Shown in pieces: positions 7,811 to 18,056 of a stretch of DNA of 64,000 bases (positions are counted from its first letter, which is position 1; every line of letters starts with the position of its first letter). The position numbers and the translations under genes were made by a program. A model generated the notes under the pieces. The model ran no database searches. It was given only the letters and a program-made list of their open reading frames with translations, and was not told the origin of the DNA. Source of the stretch: Rhodococcus sp. IEGM 1379 (lineage in GTDB: Bacteria > Actinomycetota > Actinomycetes > Mycobacteriales > Mycobacteriaceae); contig NZ_JASHKR010000001.1 of NCBI RefSeq assembly GCF_030056815.1, positions 48,975 to 112,974 of the forward strand. Direction: 5' to 3'.

Positions 7811-10800
7811 ATTCTTCTGCTTTCGACGTCCGACACCGATTTGCTGAGCGCTCGCGCCGGCCAGGATGTCGGCCGAGAGGTATCGCCGAACCCGTGGCGC
7901 GGCGACGACGTCTCCTACCGCTGGGCCAACCCGTCCAGGCTCCTGGTCTCGGAAGACCTGCCGCGACTGCTCGAGGGCGTCGATCTGGTTGTCGTTCGTA
8001 TCCTCGGCAGCCGTCGCACTTGGGAAGCCGGCTTGGACATGGTCCTGGCGAGTGGTCTGCCCGTGGTGGTTCTGGGCGGTGAACACGCGCCCGATGCCGA
8101 TCTCATGGAGTGCTCGACCGTCTCCGCGGGTGTCGCTGCAGAAGCGCACAACTACCTGGCCGAGGGCGGCGCGCACAACCTGGCGAACCTGCATCACTTC
8201 CTCTCGGACACAGTCCTGCTCACCGGTCACGGCTTCGACCCGCCGACTCGACTTCCGTCGTGGGGCATCGCCGGTTTTGCCCCCGAAATTACCGAAAACA
8301 ACGGCCCCGTCATCGCGGTTCTCTACTACCGCGCACAGCACCTGGCCGGAAATACCCGCTACATCCAGGCATTATGTGATGCAATCGCCGGCGCCGGTGG
8401 AACTGCCCTCCCGATCTACTGCGCATCGCTGCGCACGGCGGAAGCCGAACTTCTCACCACGCTTCGACGCGCCGACGCCATGGTCGTGACGGTTCTGGCT
8501 GCCGGCGGAACCAAGCCGGCAACTGCGTCGGCCGGTGGAGACGACGAAGCCTGGGACGTCGCTGCACTTGCTGCGTTGGATGTCCCGATCCTGCAGGGAC
8601 TCTGCCTGACCAGTAGCCGCGCAACCTGGGAAGAGAACAGCGACGGGCTAACCCCGCTCGATGTCGCGACGCAGGTCGCCGTTCCCGAATTCGACGGCCG
8701 CATCATCACGGTGCCGTTCTCGTTCAAGGAAATTGACGCCGACGGTCTCTCCACGTACGCACCTGATCCGGAGCGAGCAGCCCGCGTCGCCGGCATCGCG
8801 GTCCGTCACGGCAAGTTGCGCCACATCCCGGCAACTGAGCGTCGTATCGCGGTGATGCTCTCGGCGTACCCGACCAAGCATGCCCGCATCGGCAATGCTG
8901 TCGGCCTGGACACCCCGGCCAGTGCCATCGATCTGCTCACCGAAATGCGCTCCGCTGGTTACGATCTCGGACCCGTCGACGGACCCGATGCAGTACCCGG
9001 TTTGGCGGCAAAGGACGGTGACGCCCTCATCCACGCTCTGATCGCCGCCGGCGGTCAGGATCCCGACTGGCTTACCGCCGAGCAGCTTGAAGGCAACCCG
9101 ATCCGCATCTCGGCATCGCGGTACCGCGAATGGTTCGCGACCCTGCCGGAGGACCTGCGCAGCGGAGTCGAAGAGCACTGGGGCGACGCTCCCGGTGAGC
9201 TCTATGTTGATCGATCGCAGGACGCCGAGGGCGAAATCGTCATCGCCGCACTGCGATTCAACAACATCGTTCTGATGGTCCAGCCGCCCCGGGGATTCGG
9301 CGAGAGGCCCGTCGCGATCTACCACGATCCAGATCTGCCCCCGAGTCACCATTACCTTGCTGCGTACCGTTGGATTGCCGCTGCGCCCGAGGCCGGTGGA
9401 TTCGGAGCCGACGCCGTCGTCCACCTCGGTAAGCACGGCAACCTCGAATGGCTGCCCGGCAAGACGCTGGGCATGTCCGCGAACTGCGGGACCGATGCCG
9501 CGCTCGGTGACCTGCCACTGATCTACCCGTTCCTGGTCAACGACCCGGGAGAGGGAACGCAGGCCAAGCGTCGCGCGCACGCAACGTTGGTGGATCACTT
9601 GATCCCGCCGATGGCGCGCGCCGAAAGCTACGGCGACATCTCCCGTCTCGAACAACTTCTCGACGAGCACTCCAACATCTCCGCTCTCGACCCGTCCAAG
9701 CTACCGGCCATCCGCCAGCAGATCTGGACGCTCATGCGCGCCGCCAAAATGGACCATGACCTGGGACTTGCCGAGCGGCCCGAAGAAGACGTGTTCGACG
9801 ACATGCTCCTGCATGTCGACGGGTGGCTGTGCGAGATCAAGGACGTCCAGATCCGCGACGGCCTGCACATTCTCGGCCGCGCACCGCAGGGCGACGCTGA
9901 AATCGAACTCGTTCTCGCGATGCTGCGTGCCCGCCAGATGTGGGGCGGTGAACAAACGGTTCCCGGTCTCCGTGAGGCGCTGGGCCTGAGCGAGGACGGC
10001 GACGAATCGCGCAATCGGGTCGACGACATCGAAGCGCAGGCACACGCTTTGGTTCGCGCGATGTCCGAAGCCGAGTGGAATCCTTCTGCTGCAGAGGAAC
10101 TCAGCGAAGACCCGACAGTTGTGAAGATCTTGCAGTTCGCGGCCACCGAGGTGGTTCCGCGTCTGCGTCAGACCGACAACGAGATCAAGCAGGTTTTGCA
10201 CGCGCTCAACGGAGGTTTCATCGCGGCCGGACCCAGCGGATCGCCGCTGCGCGGACTGATCAACGTGTTACCCACAGGCCGCAACTTCTATTCGGTTGAC
10301 CCCAAGGCCGTTCCGTCTCGCTTGGCGTGGGAGACCGGTCAGGCGATGGCAGAATCCCTCGCGGCGCGGTACCTGGCCGATCACGGCGAGTACCCGCGCT
10401 CGGTCGGCTTGTCGGTGTGGGGGACCGCCGCGATGCGTACCTCCGGGGACGACATCGCCGAGGTCTTTGCACTGCTCGGTGTCCGTCCGGTGTGGGACGA
10501 AGCCAGTAGGCGCGTCGTCAGCCTCGAGGTCATCGATCTCGAAGAACTCGGCCGCCCGCGTATCGACGTCACTGTCCGCATCTCGGGCTTCTTCCGCGAC
10601 GCGTTCCCGCACGTCCTGGCACTTCTCGACGACGCCGTGCAGTTGGTTGCCGCACTCGACGAGACCGATGAGCAGAACTACGTTCGCGCCCACGCGCAGG
10701 CAGATCTGGCCGAACACGGGGACGCCAGGCGTGCGACCACTCGTATTTTCGGATCCAAGCCGGGGACGTACGGCGCCGGTCTGCTCCAGTTGATCGACTC

Positions 10801-11458
10801 GAAGACCTGGCGCGGCGACGACGACCTCGCCGAGGTGTACACCAACTGGGGAGGCTTCGCCTACGGACGTGGCCTCGACGGCATCCCTGCTGCCGACGAC
10901 ATGCGCAGCGCCTACCGTCGAATCAACGTGGCGGCCAAGAACACTGACACCCGTGAACACGATATCGCCGACTCCGACGACTATTTCCAGTACCACGGCG
11001 GCATGGTTGCCACCGTGCGGGCACTGACCGGCAAGTCTCCCGAGGCATATATCGGTGACAGCACCCGGCCGGAATCGGTTCGCACGCGCACTCTTTCGGA
11101 AGAAACGGCACGTGTGTTCCGGGCTCGCGTCGTCAATCCGCGGTGGCTCGACGCCATGCGCCGCCACGGCTACAAGGGTGCCTTCGAGATGGCGGCTACC
11201 GTCGATTACCTCTTCGGCTACGACGCCACCACCAACGTTGTCGCGGACTGGATGTACGAGAAGCTCGCCGAGACTTATGTTCTGGACGAGCAGAACCAGA
11301 AGTTCATGACGGCATCCAACCCGTGGGCATTGCACGGCATCGCCGAGCGTCTACTCGAAGCCGCCGAGCGCAAGATGTGGGAGCACCCCGAGCAGAAGAC
11401 GCTCGACGGCCTGCGGCAGGTGTATTTGGAGACGGAAGGCGAACTCGAAGGCGAGTAA
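7808..11458 (+). CDS. cobN: Cobaltochelatase large subunit CobN
   Basis: CobN is the porphyrin-binding subunit of the ATP-dependent cobaltochelatase that inserts cobalt into hydrogenobyrinic acid a,c-diamide, working with CobS and CobT (not in this window). The 1216-residue protein contains the CobN/ChlH family blocks HLGKHGNLEWLPGKTLGMS, GGFIAAGPSGSPLRGLINVL, PTGRNFYSVDPKAVPSRLAW and NPRWLDAMRRHGYKGAFEMA. The frame is open from 7658, but that part is inside the riboswitch. GTG 7808 has AGGAAGG nine bases upstream and starts the conserved MILLLSTSDTDLLSA. Confidence 0.96.
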   Translation: MILLLSTSDTDLLSARAGQDVGREVSPNPWRGDDVSYRWANPSRLLVSEDLPRLLEGVDLVVVRILGSRRTWEAGLDMVLASGLPVVVLGGEHAPDADLMECSTVSAGVAAEAHNYLAEGGAHNLANLHHFLSDTVLLTGHGFDPPTRLPSWGIAGFAPEITENNGPVIAVLYYRAQHLAGNTRYIQALCDAIAGAGGTALPIYCASLRTAEAELLTTLRRADAMVVTVLAAGGTKPATASAGGDDEAWDVAALAALDVPILQGLCLTSSRATWEENSDGLTPLDVATQVAVPEFDGRIITVPFSFKEIDADGLSTYAPDPERAARVAGIAVRHGKLRHIPATERRIAVMLSAYPTKHARIGNAVGLDTPASAIDLLTEMRSAGYDLGPVDGPDAVPGLAAKDGDALIHALIAAGGQDPDWLTAEQLEGNPIRISASRYREWFATLPEDLRSGVEEHWGDAPGELYVDRSQDAEGEIVIAALRFNNIVLMVQPPRGFGERPVAIYHDPDLPPSHHYLAAYRWIAAAPEAGGFGADAVVHLGKHGNLEWLPGKTLGMSANCGTDAALGDLPLIYPFLVNDPGEGTQAKRRAHATLVDHLIPPMARAESYGDISRLEQLLDEHSNISALDPSKLPAIRQQIWTLMRAAKMDHDLGLAERPEEDVFDDMLLHVDGWLCEIKDVQIRDGLHILGRAPQGDAEIELVLAMLRARQMWGGEQTVPGLREALGLSEDGDESRNRVDDIEAQAHALVRAMSEAEWNPSAAEELSEDPTVVKILQFAATEVVPRLRQTDNEIKQVLHALNGGFIAAGPSGSPLRGLINVLPTGRNFYSVDPKAVPSRLAWETGQAMAESLAARYLADHGEYPRSVGLSVWGTAAMRTSGDDIAEVFALLGVRPVWDEASRRVVSLEVIDLEELGRPRIDVTVRISGFFRDAFPHVLALLDDAVQLVAALDETDEQNYVRAHAQADLAEHGDARRATTRIFGSKPGTYGAGLLQLIDSKTWRGDDDLAEVYTNWGGFAYGRGLDGIPAADDMRSAYRRINVAAKNTDTREHDIADSDDYFQYHGGMVATVRALTGKSPEAYIGDSTRPESVRTRTLSEETARVFRARVVNPRWLDAMRRHGYKGAFEMAATVDYLFGYDATTNVVADWMYEKLAETYVLDEQNQKFMTASNPWALHGIAERLLEAAERKMWEHPEQKTLDGLRQVYLETEGELEGE

Positions 11459-11504
11459 CCCCAGCCTCCCGACGTGTGCCGGTAGGTGTGCGCATAATGT
11501 CTCA

Positions 11505-12314
11505 ATGGCTGTTTGCACGCGATTTCGTCGGGACGGTGTCCGGTGCACCAACGAGACCACCAATTACGACGGTTGGTGCCGCGCGAGTGAATGTCACGGG
11601 TTCGCGCGTTCGGAACACTCGAAAGCTCCGGTGTCAGTCGGTTCACCGCGCGGGACGTCCAAGCACATCCGGATGTCGCAAGATACGCCTATTGGGGACA
11701 TCACGATCGAGGATGTTGCGGACGTCCGCGTCTCACTGCGCGCCGTGGACAGCTTCCGGTACCACCACGGTGGGGATCTGAAGGCTGCAGAGATTCAGTT
11801 GCGCAGCATGCTCGAAGATTTTCTGCTCAAATCTGCCCGGTTCTTATCGGGTGGTGGATACCTGCAGATGTCCCGAGATGGCTATGCACTGGTCCTTTCG
11901 CCTGACCGGGGAACCATCACCGGCTATTCGACTGTGCACCGTGAACGCACCTGGGAACAGGTAAAGAGCGGCGTCAAATCCCGTTTCAAGAACCGCGGGG
12001 AATCGACTGCTCCTCGGCCCGAGGCGGGGCCGCCGGTGTCGACGGCAGATTTTGCCGACAACTTCGATACCGCTTCCGTGCACCTCACCGCGCGGGTGCG
12101 TCAGTCCTACGCCCCGATCTGCGGGATACCGCGGACGTCGCATGCCGAGCTCGAGGCCGCAATTCGCGAAGCGATCGGTGAGTGGAAATCCGGGACCGTC
12201 GCGCATCTCGACGACGGACCCTTCGAATTCGAGATCGACGGCCGATACTGGCTCGTCTCACCCGATTGCCGCGTCTTGATCGGGGCCAGGGACCACTCAT
12301 TCAGGAGGCAGTAA
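11505..12314 (+). CDS. Hypothetical protein with N-terminal Cys-rich motif
   Basis: A 269-residue protein of unknown function. Residues 4-31 have four or five cysteines and a histidine (CTRFRRDGVRCTN, then GWCRASECHGF), spaced as in a small zinc-binding finger. The remaining part has no motif I recognise; it includes a GYSTVHRERTWEQVK segment and an acidic C-terminal half ending in SPDCRVLIGARDHS. There are no membrane segments or signal peptide. It follows cobN by 46 bases and converges on the cholesterol oxidase gene with a one-base gap. Codon use matches the surroundings, so it is probably a real gene. Confidence 0.7.
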   Translation: MAVCTRFRRDGVRCTNETTNYDGWCRASECHGFARSEHSKAPVSVGSPRGTSKHIRMSQDTPIGDITIEDVADVRVSLRAVDSFRYHHGGDLKAAEIQLRSMLEDFLLKSARFLSGGGYLQMSRDGYALVLSPDRGTITGYSTVHRERTWEQVKSGVKSRFKNRGESTAPRPEAGPPVSTADFADNFDTASVHLTARVRQSYAPICGIPRTSHAELEAAIREAIGEWKSGTVAHLDDGPFEFEIDGRYWLVSPDCRVLIGARDHSFRRQ

Positions 12315-12315
12315 C

Positions 12316-13956
12316 TTATCGCTTCGATCTGATGATCTCCGCAATGTTGCGCTCGGCCAATGCAGTGATGGTCAGTGACGGATTGACCGTGCCGGTGCTG
12401 CCTGGAATCGCTGCACCGTCCATGACGTACAGACCGTCGTACCCCTTGACCCGGCCGTACCCGTCGGTGGCCTTGCCCAATACCGCGCCCCCGAGTGGAT
12501 GAGCGGTGAACGAGGAGTTGACGTCCTGAGCCAGCGGCAGCGCGCCCGGCAGAGTTGTGCCGGCAAACGACATTTTGTTCTGCACTGCGCGTAACGCTTC
12601 GACGGTTGCGGCGCTGCCGTTCTTGGGCCAATTCAGAACGACGCGGTTGAACCGGGCGTCGTAGGTGAAATCTGCTCGCTGCGAATCGAGGGTCATACCA
12701 AGGCTGCCGAGTAGGCCAATGTTGATGGGAACTCCTGGTAAATGCCAGTTTTCGAGTGAGAGCGGCATCCCGGTTTCGTCGACGATACGCGAAGCCGACG
12801 GTGCGGCCTGGGCATTGCCGTCGCTGAATCCGAAGGAACGCACCATGGCGCCGTCGCCGTTGGTGCCCCAACCCTTGCCGATGTGTTCGTTGAGGTTCGG
12901 CAATGCACCGGTAGCTTGGGCGCGCACCAATAATTCGGAGGTTCCGATCGATCCGGCTCCGAGAAACAGGCGATCACAGGTGATGGTGCGACGGCTGAGA
13001 ACCATCCCGGTGGGATCGCTTGATTCGACCTCGACGATGTATCGTCCGTCCCGTTCACGCCCGATGCTCAGCGCCTGATGGCCGAAACAGACCGTGGTTT
13101 TTCCGGTTGCCTCGGCGGCCGGAATGTAATTCTGGTTGAGGTCGAACTTGGCGCCGTTGGAGTTACCCATGTTCGTCTCGCCGGCAGAGGCCGACGGTCG
13201 AGTTCCGCCGCTGACTTCGGATCGGACAACATCCCAGTTCCAGATTCCGTCAATGCGCTGCGGGTCGAATCCGGCGCGACGGGCATCCTGATCCCAGCGA
13301 CGTGAATGCCCGAAATTAGCGGACTGATACAAATCTTCGGGTAGGGGACTGAGGCGAAGCATCTGCCGGACCTTGGGATACCAGGTGGATGCCATCTCGT
13401 CGTAGCTCAATGAGTTACCGAAGACAGCGTCGAAGAATCTCCGCTCCGGCGCAATCATCACACCGGTGAAGATGACGGAACCGCCGCCGACGGCAGCCCC
13501 ACGCCAGACCGAGATGTTCTCGTAGTCGGTGGCGTCGAGAACTCCACTGAAGTAATCGCAGATCACTGGCAGGCCGGTGAGGTTGGTGAACGACGTCCGG
13601 CGGAACACACCACGGCCGTCAGCGAGCAGGTCGGAAGTGTGGATTTCGCGAAACGGATCCCGTGGCCAGCGCAGACCGCGCTCCAAGATCGTGACAGCTG
13701 TGCCGTTCTGCGCGAGGCGTAGTGCCGTCGCGCTGGCACCGAATCCGGAACCGATGACGATGGCTTCCGAATGAGCTGGCGCCGGAGGAGACGGAACGAA
13801 TAATTCTGGAACAAGGTTGCGGTAGTGGTCGCTGCCCATGGGCAGCGCATGCCGCGGCGATGGTGCTGCGTGCCCGACCGGGGTGGTTGTGAGAGTTGTC
13901 GTAGCGGCAACCGCCGCGCCAACTCCTGCTGCCTTCAAGAAATTTCGACGCTGCAT
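12316..13956 (-). CDS. Tat-exported cholesterol oxidase (class I, GMC-type)
   Basis: A secreted flavoenzyme that would oxidise and isomerise cholesterol to cholest-4-en-3-one. The N-terminus QRRNFLKAAGVGAAVAATTT is a twin-arginine signal with cleavage near HAA at about residue 30. The FAD fold follows (AIVIGSGFGASATALRLAQN and LERGLRWP). GAAVGGGSVIFTGVMI and the C-terminal FTAHPLGGAVLGKATDGYGR and GTVNPSLTITALAERNIAEI match class I cholesterol oxidases of Rhodococcus and Streptomyces, including the active-site HPLGG. At 546 residues it has the family length. Its own promoter probably lies in 13957-14030; no operon partner is visible. Confidence 0.9.
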   Translation of the reverse strand: MQRRNFLKAAGVGAAVAATTTLTTTPVGHAAPSPRHALPMGSDHYRNLVPELFVPSPPAPAHSEAIVIGSGFGASATALRLAQNGTAVTILERGLRWPRDPFREIHTSDLLADGRGVFRRTSFTNLTGLPVICDYFSGVLDATDYENISVWRGAAVGGGSVIFTGVMIAPERRFFDAVFGNSLSYDEMASTWYPKVRQMLRLSPLPEDLYQSANFGHSRRWDQDARRAGFDPQRIDGIWNWDVVRSEVSGGTRPSASAGETNMGNSNGAKFDLNQNYIPAAEATGKTTVCFGHQALSIGRERDGRYIVEVESSDPTGMVLSRRTITCDRLFLGAGSIGTSELLVRAQATGALPNLNEHIGKGWGTNGDGAMVRSFGFSDGNAQAAPSASRIVDETGMPLSLENWHLPGVPINIGLLGSLGMTLDSQRADFTYDARFNRVVLNWPKNGSAATVEALRAVQNKMSFAGTTLPGALPLAQDVNSSFTAHPLGGAVLGKATDGYGRVKGYDGLYVMDGAAIPGSTGTVNPSLTITALAERNIAEIIRSKR

Positions 13957-14168
13957 GATGAAAAATCGACTCCAGAAGCCTCGTAAATACAGTTAACGAC
14001 AGAATAGCTCGAGGTTGGTTTTTTCTCATGCACCGAGACTGGGAAAAGGCGCCCGAAATCGGCATTTATCGGACAAATGGTCAATTATCAGACCGGAGAT
14101 GCGGTCGCTGGGGGTTATCTGAAGTTTCTAGTTGCCTGTTTGTTGGTGCACACACCTATCCTCGAGGG

Positions 14169-14549
14169 GTGAACCCAGACTTCAAACGAGTAACCGAATC
14201 CAAATACGTCTTGCTGACCACCTTCCGCAAAGACGGCACACCCGTCGCAACACCGTTGTGGGCTGCGGCCGACGGTGAGCAGCTGTTGATGTGGACGGTC
14301 ACCGATTCGTACAAAGTGAAGCGGATTAAACGAAATCCGTCAGTGACGATTGCCGCGTGTGATGCTCGTGGCAATCCCAAAGGTGAGCCCGTAGCCGCAA
14401 AGGCGGAGATTCTGGATGGACCCGGAACGGATCACGCGCGCGATGCGATCGCCCGTCGGTACGGCATCATCGGCTGGATCACCATGAAGGGCAGCCTCCT
14501 TCGTCGCGGCAAGACCGGCACCATCGGGCTGGCGATTACTGCTGCGTGA
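14169..14549 (+). CDS. PPOX-class F420/FMN-dependent oxidoreductase
   Basis: A 126-residue split-barrel protein of the PPOX / F420-dependent family. It starts NPDFKRVTESKYVLLTTFRK, and DGTPVATPLWAAADGEQLLM is the usual cofactor-binding strand pair. These small enzymes reduce quinones, biliverdin or xenobiotics using F420H2 or FMN; the substrate is not predictable here. The GTG at 14169 is chosen because the family begins at about this point. GAGGG abuts it too closely for a normal ribosome site, so the transcript may be leaderless. It is convergent with the alcohol dehydrogenase gene (two-base gap). Confidence 0.82.
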   Translation: MNPDFKRVTESKYVLLTTFRKDGTPVATPLWAAADGEQLLMWTVTDSYKVKRIKRNPSVTIAACDARGNPKGEPVAAKAEILDGPGTDHARDAIARRYGIIGWITMKGSLLRRGKTGTIGLAITAA

Positions 14550-14551
14550 CC

Positions 14552-15577
14552 TCAGTTTCCGGTGGTCAAGACCATGCGGAAGCGGGCCTTGCCGGTGAGC
14601 ATCTTTTCGAAAGCGGCCCCGGCATCGTCTAGTGGCACCTCCTCGGTCCAGGCACGGACCCCGGTTTGGGCGGCAAAACGCATAGTTTCCTCGATGTCGA
14701 GTGCGGTCCCGGACGCGTGACCGTAAATCTTCTTGGTGTTGTTGATGAACTGCAATCCGCTGAGCTGCAATATGTCTGGTGTTGCTCCGACGATGATGAG
14801 TTCGCCCCGTCGTCCCAGCCCGTCGAAGGTGGCGGTCATCGCCTCACCGTTGGTGACCGTCGCCAGGATGACCTTCGCGCCGCCGAGGGATTGCAATGCT
14901 TGTGCGACGTTGTCGTTGGTGCTGTCGATGTAGCGATCGGCTCCCAATTGGTTTGCCAATGAGGATTTTTCGGCGCCGCGGGCAATCGCGACGGTGACAA
15001 AGCCCATTTGGGCAGCGAATTGCACGCCTAGGTGGCCCAGCCCTCCGAGCCCCAGAATCGCGACAACGTCGCCGACTCGTGCGGCACTTCGACGTAGGGC
15101 GTTGAACACGGTTACTCCGGCGCAGGCGAGGGGCGCTGCATCGACTGCGGAAAGCTCATCCGGTATGGCTGCCAGTGCAATCGCGGGTACAACAACGGAA
15201 TCCGCGAACCCTCCAGGGTAGGCGACACCCGGAATCTGCAACTTGGCGCAGTTGACGCCGTCGCCGTCACGACAGGCGTCGCAATACCCGCAGCTACCGC
15301 CGTACCAGCCGACCGCAACCCGTTGGCCGAGCGTCCAACCGTCGACTCCGTCTCCGATCGATTCGATCCGACCGGCGATCTCATGGCCGGTGGTAAGCGG
15401 AAACGTTGTGCCGGGAAGTTGTCCGCCCGTGATCATCGCATCGGAATGGCATACGCCGCAGGCCTCGACGGTGACGCGTACGTGGCCTGGTCCGGGCCGC
15501 GGGGTGGTGACCTGCGTCCGAGCGAATGTGCCACCAGGTTCGGCGGTTTGCATTGCTCGGGTATTCGAGAGTGTCAT
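14552..15577 (-). CDS. Zinc-dependent alcohol dehydrogenase (MDR superfamily)
   Basis: A 341-residue medium-chain dehydrogenase. Catalytic zinc ligands appear in ACGVCHSDAMITGG and TTGHEIAGRIESIGDGVD. The structural zinc site is CGYCDACRDGDGVNC, and the nucleotide fold is AILGLGGLGHLGVQFAAQMG. The start is ATG 15577, preceded by GAAGGGA; an upstream ATG at 15631 would add 18 untypical residues. It resembles AdhT/AdhA-type enzymes acting on primary alcohols or aldehydes, using NAD(H) or NADP(H). It is monocistronic, with a long non-coding region upstream. Confidence 0.9.
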   Translation of the reverse strand: MTLSNTRAMQTAEPGGTFARTQVTTPRPGPGHVRVTVEACGVCHSDAMITGGQLPGTTFPLTTGHEIAGRIESIGDGVDGWTLGQRVAVGWYGGSCGYCDACRDGDGVNCAKLQIPGVAYPGGFADSVVVPAIALAAIPDELSAVDAAPLACAGVTVFNALRRSAARVGDVVAILGLGGLGHLGVQFAAQMGFVTVAIARGAEKSSLANQLGADRYIDSTNDNVAQALQSLGGAKVILATVTNGEAMTATFDGLGRRGELIIVGATPDILQLSGLQFINNTKKIYGHASGTALDIEETMRFAAQTGVRAWTEEVPLDDAGAAFEKMLTGKARFRMVLTTGN

Positions 15578-16397
15578 GGCGTGTCCCTTCGTTGAAAGGC
15601 TGATGGTCGTCCTCATTCCAGACTCGTCCATCGACCGGTAGTAGTCACGGATAATCTCGACGCGGGGTTTCGGCGGTGTTCGGTCTGCTGGAACAGCTTC
15701 TCGAATAGCAAACTTCGTGCGGCGGACAAATGGAGTACGCCCGGAGATTGCGCTGCCGACTGTGGACCGCTGCTACGGCGGGAATTGCTGATCGTCCGCA
15801 GGGTTTCAATAGACCTCGCGAATTGTGAGATGAACCGAACCCTTGTTTCGGCGGCGGTTTTCGGACCTAAGCGCAAGCGAATCTGCAAGATCCAGTTATC
15901 TTTAAGTGATTGTAGTGAACGTTAATAGACCGGGACATCGGAATGATGGATTATGGGGGAGCGATCTAGCCGCATGCTCGGAGAATGTCATGAATACGAG
16001 TAGAAATTGCCTATCAACCGGCGGTCAAATTATATCCGTGATACGGCATCGTCATGTTCTAGAATGCGGCCGAGTCGCGGAGTGGTTAATCGAGCCGAAG
16101 AGAGCTTCCCGGCGGCGATGCGTTCGACGGCGTCGAGGTCGAACAACAGTTCTGTGTAGTAGTTGCTGGTTGAATGCCGTTGTCAGCATCGGCATCGGGG
16201 AAGCTGGTGAGCAATACAGCAGGTCGCTTTCTCGCTAATCGACAGTTTCTTGACGAGGGATCAGTCTTACCTGATTGCCCGTTAGTGGAGTTTCATTGAT
16301 AATCGCGTTTTTCGAATCAAACGCAGGGTTGTCTTCTACGCTCTGCTCACCACAACACCAATTCGACTGTGATTCCGAACCATGATGGGAAATCGAC
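15578..16397. other. About 820-bp region without a convincing gene
   Basis: I found no gene I can defend here. Several short frames exist on both strands but lack family features. The minus strand around 16040-16170 reads ELLFDLDAVERIAAGKLSSA, which is protein-like but has no proper start, so it may be a relic of a deleted gene. The stretch is more AT-rich than its neighbours around 15890-16080 and 16240-16400. The promoters of the tyrosinase gene (right) and the alcohol dehydrogenase gene (left) must lie in it. Confidence 0.5.
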
Positions 16398-18011
16398 ATG
16401 TCCAGCACCAAATTAGCTGTTCGGCGCTCATTGACAAATATCCAGGATGACTACGACAAGGGCAACAAGACCGAACTCGAAAATCTAATGCGAGCCTGGA
16501 AGGGGATACAGGAACTGCCGCCGGAGGATCTTCGATCGTTCTTCATGATCGGCGGCTATCACGGCGAACCATTCCGAGGTCCTGGCGAGACCTCTGACAC
16601 GTGGTGGGGTGGCTACTGCCAGCATGGCACCGTGCTGTTTCCGAGTTGGCACCGCGCGTACTTGATGCAACTGGAAAGGGCGTTGCAGACCATTCCTGGC
16701 TGCAGTGACGTAACACTGCCCTTCTGGGACGAATGCAGTGCACTGTCCGCGGACAAGGGTATTCCTCGTGCTCTGACCGACGAGACGTTCATGCTTGACG
16801 GTAAGAGGATTCCCAACCCGCTGCGCTCGTTCGAGTTGCCGGTGGCCATCGTTGATCAGGTAGCGCAAGACGCCATCGTCTACAGCAAGCCTGCGGGCTA
16901 CGAGACCGTGCGCTACCCACTGTCAGGATTGGTAGGAACTGAGAATGACGCTCTAGCAACAAAAGCGCACAACGCACAGTTTCCGAGCTACACCGCAAAC
17001 GTCGGTTACCTGAACGACAACGTGACCACGTGGCTCAACGGAAAGATCAGGATCGGCGGCAAGTGGCAAGGTGAGGTGTCCACCAAGTTCTCCCAATGCC
17101 TCGATGCGCCGAACTACACATTGTTCTCCAACACCACGTCAGCCGGTGCGTGGAACAAGAATCACAGCACGAGTGTGGTCCCGTTGGAAAGTCCGCACAA
17201 TTACATGCACCTCGCTGTCGGCGGCTTCGATTATCCCGGGCAGGGAGATGCTTCGGCGATTCCTGGCGCCAACGGAGACATGGGGGAGAACGATACGGCC
17301 GGTCTCGACCCCATCTTCTTCTTTCATCACTGCTTCATCGACTACACATTCTGGACGTGGCAGCGTCGGCATGGCGCAACGGACAGTTTCACCATCGATT
17401 CCACGGATACCGGCACGAAGTACACAAAAGACAATCCGCCGCCGGCCGGTGCCGATCCGGACGAGCGACTGTCGATGACGACCGAACTCAAGCCGTTCAA
17501 GAATGCCGACGGCAAAACATACGTAACAACCGCCGACTGCATCAATATCGAATCCCAACTCGGTTATACCTACGGTCCGGGCTCGCTCGAAACGTATGCA
17601 CAGCAGACTTCGGATGCGCTCACGGCTGAACTTGCGGACGTGCCGGACGGACACACCGTGCGGGTGGCTGGAATCAATCGGGCGGATATCCGAGGCTCGT
17701 TCCTGATCTCGGCCTACGCCACAGTCGACGGGGAGCGTGAATACCTCGGCACCGAACCGATTTTGAGTCGCTGGCATGTCGAGGGCTGCATGAACTGCCA
17801 GACGCATCTCGAAGCTCAGGCGTCGTTCAGGCTGCCCGCTGAGACCGCGACAAAACTTGGTGCGGCACCGGGGGGTGTCACATCCGGTGTGGAGGTCGAA
17901 GTATTGACTCGTGAGGGCCTCCTAGGTGGACGGGCATTCCGCACCGGCGCTGGTGGTTTGACTGCCGGCGCCTCAGCGGACGACGCCCCGTTCACTATCG
18001 AGATTCGCTGA
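16398..18011 (+). CDS. Tyrosinase, fungal-type with C-terminal domain
   Basis: A type-3 copper enzyme that would hydroxylate phenols and oxidise catechols to quinones. CuA ligands are His55 (IGGYHG), His76 and His85 (FPSWHRAYL); CuB ligands are His267 and His271 (SPHNYMH) and His310/311 (FFFHHCFIDYTFW). Cys74-Gln-His76 is the CxH thioether motif typical of fungal tyrosinases and absent from Streptomyces MelC2. At 537 residues it is twice the length of MelC2. The extra C-terminal domain (about 360-537) includes Cys464-Met-Asn-Cys467. There is no signal peptide. The ATG at 16398 begins the conserved region. A four-TM protein gene follows 45 bases on. Confidence 0.9.
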   Translation: MSSTKLAVRRSLTNIQDDYDKGNKTELENLMRAWKGIQELPPEDLRSFFMIGGYHGEPFRGPGETSDTWWGGYCQHGTVLFPSWHRAYLMQLERALQTIPGCSDVTLPFWDECSALSADKGIPRALTDETFMLDGKRIPNPLRSFELPVAIVDQVAQDAIVYSKPAGYETVRYPLSGLVGTENDALATKAHNAQFPSYTANVGYLNDNVTTWLNGKIRIGGKWQGEVSTKFSQCLDAPNYTLFSNTTSAGAWNKNHSTSVVPLESPHNYMHLAVGGFDYPGQGDASAIPGANGDMGENDTAGLDPIFFFHHCFIDYTFWTWQRRHGATDSFTIDSTDTGTKYTKDNPPPAGADPDERLSMTTELKPFKNADGKTYVTTADCINIESQLGYTYGPGSLETYAQQTSDALTAELADVPDGHTVRVAGINRADIRGSFLISAYATVDGEREYLGTEPILSRWHVEGCMNCQTHLEAQASFRLPAETATKLGAAPGGVTSGVEVEVLTREGLLGGRAFRTGAGGLTAGASADDAPFTIEIR

Positions 18012-18056
18012 ATCTACGCGCAGTCCAGACCTCGATGTAGTGGCAGGAGTAGACAC

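Noticed and set aside
16040..16170. Minus-strand fragment reading ELLFDLDAVERIAAGKLSSA
   Set aside because: Protein-like but too short, without a start or recognisable family; mentioned only as a possible relic.
15906..16238. 110-codon plus-strand frame in the region before the tyrosinase
   Set aside because: Composition (Arg/Cys-rich) and lack of ribosome site suggest it is not coding.
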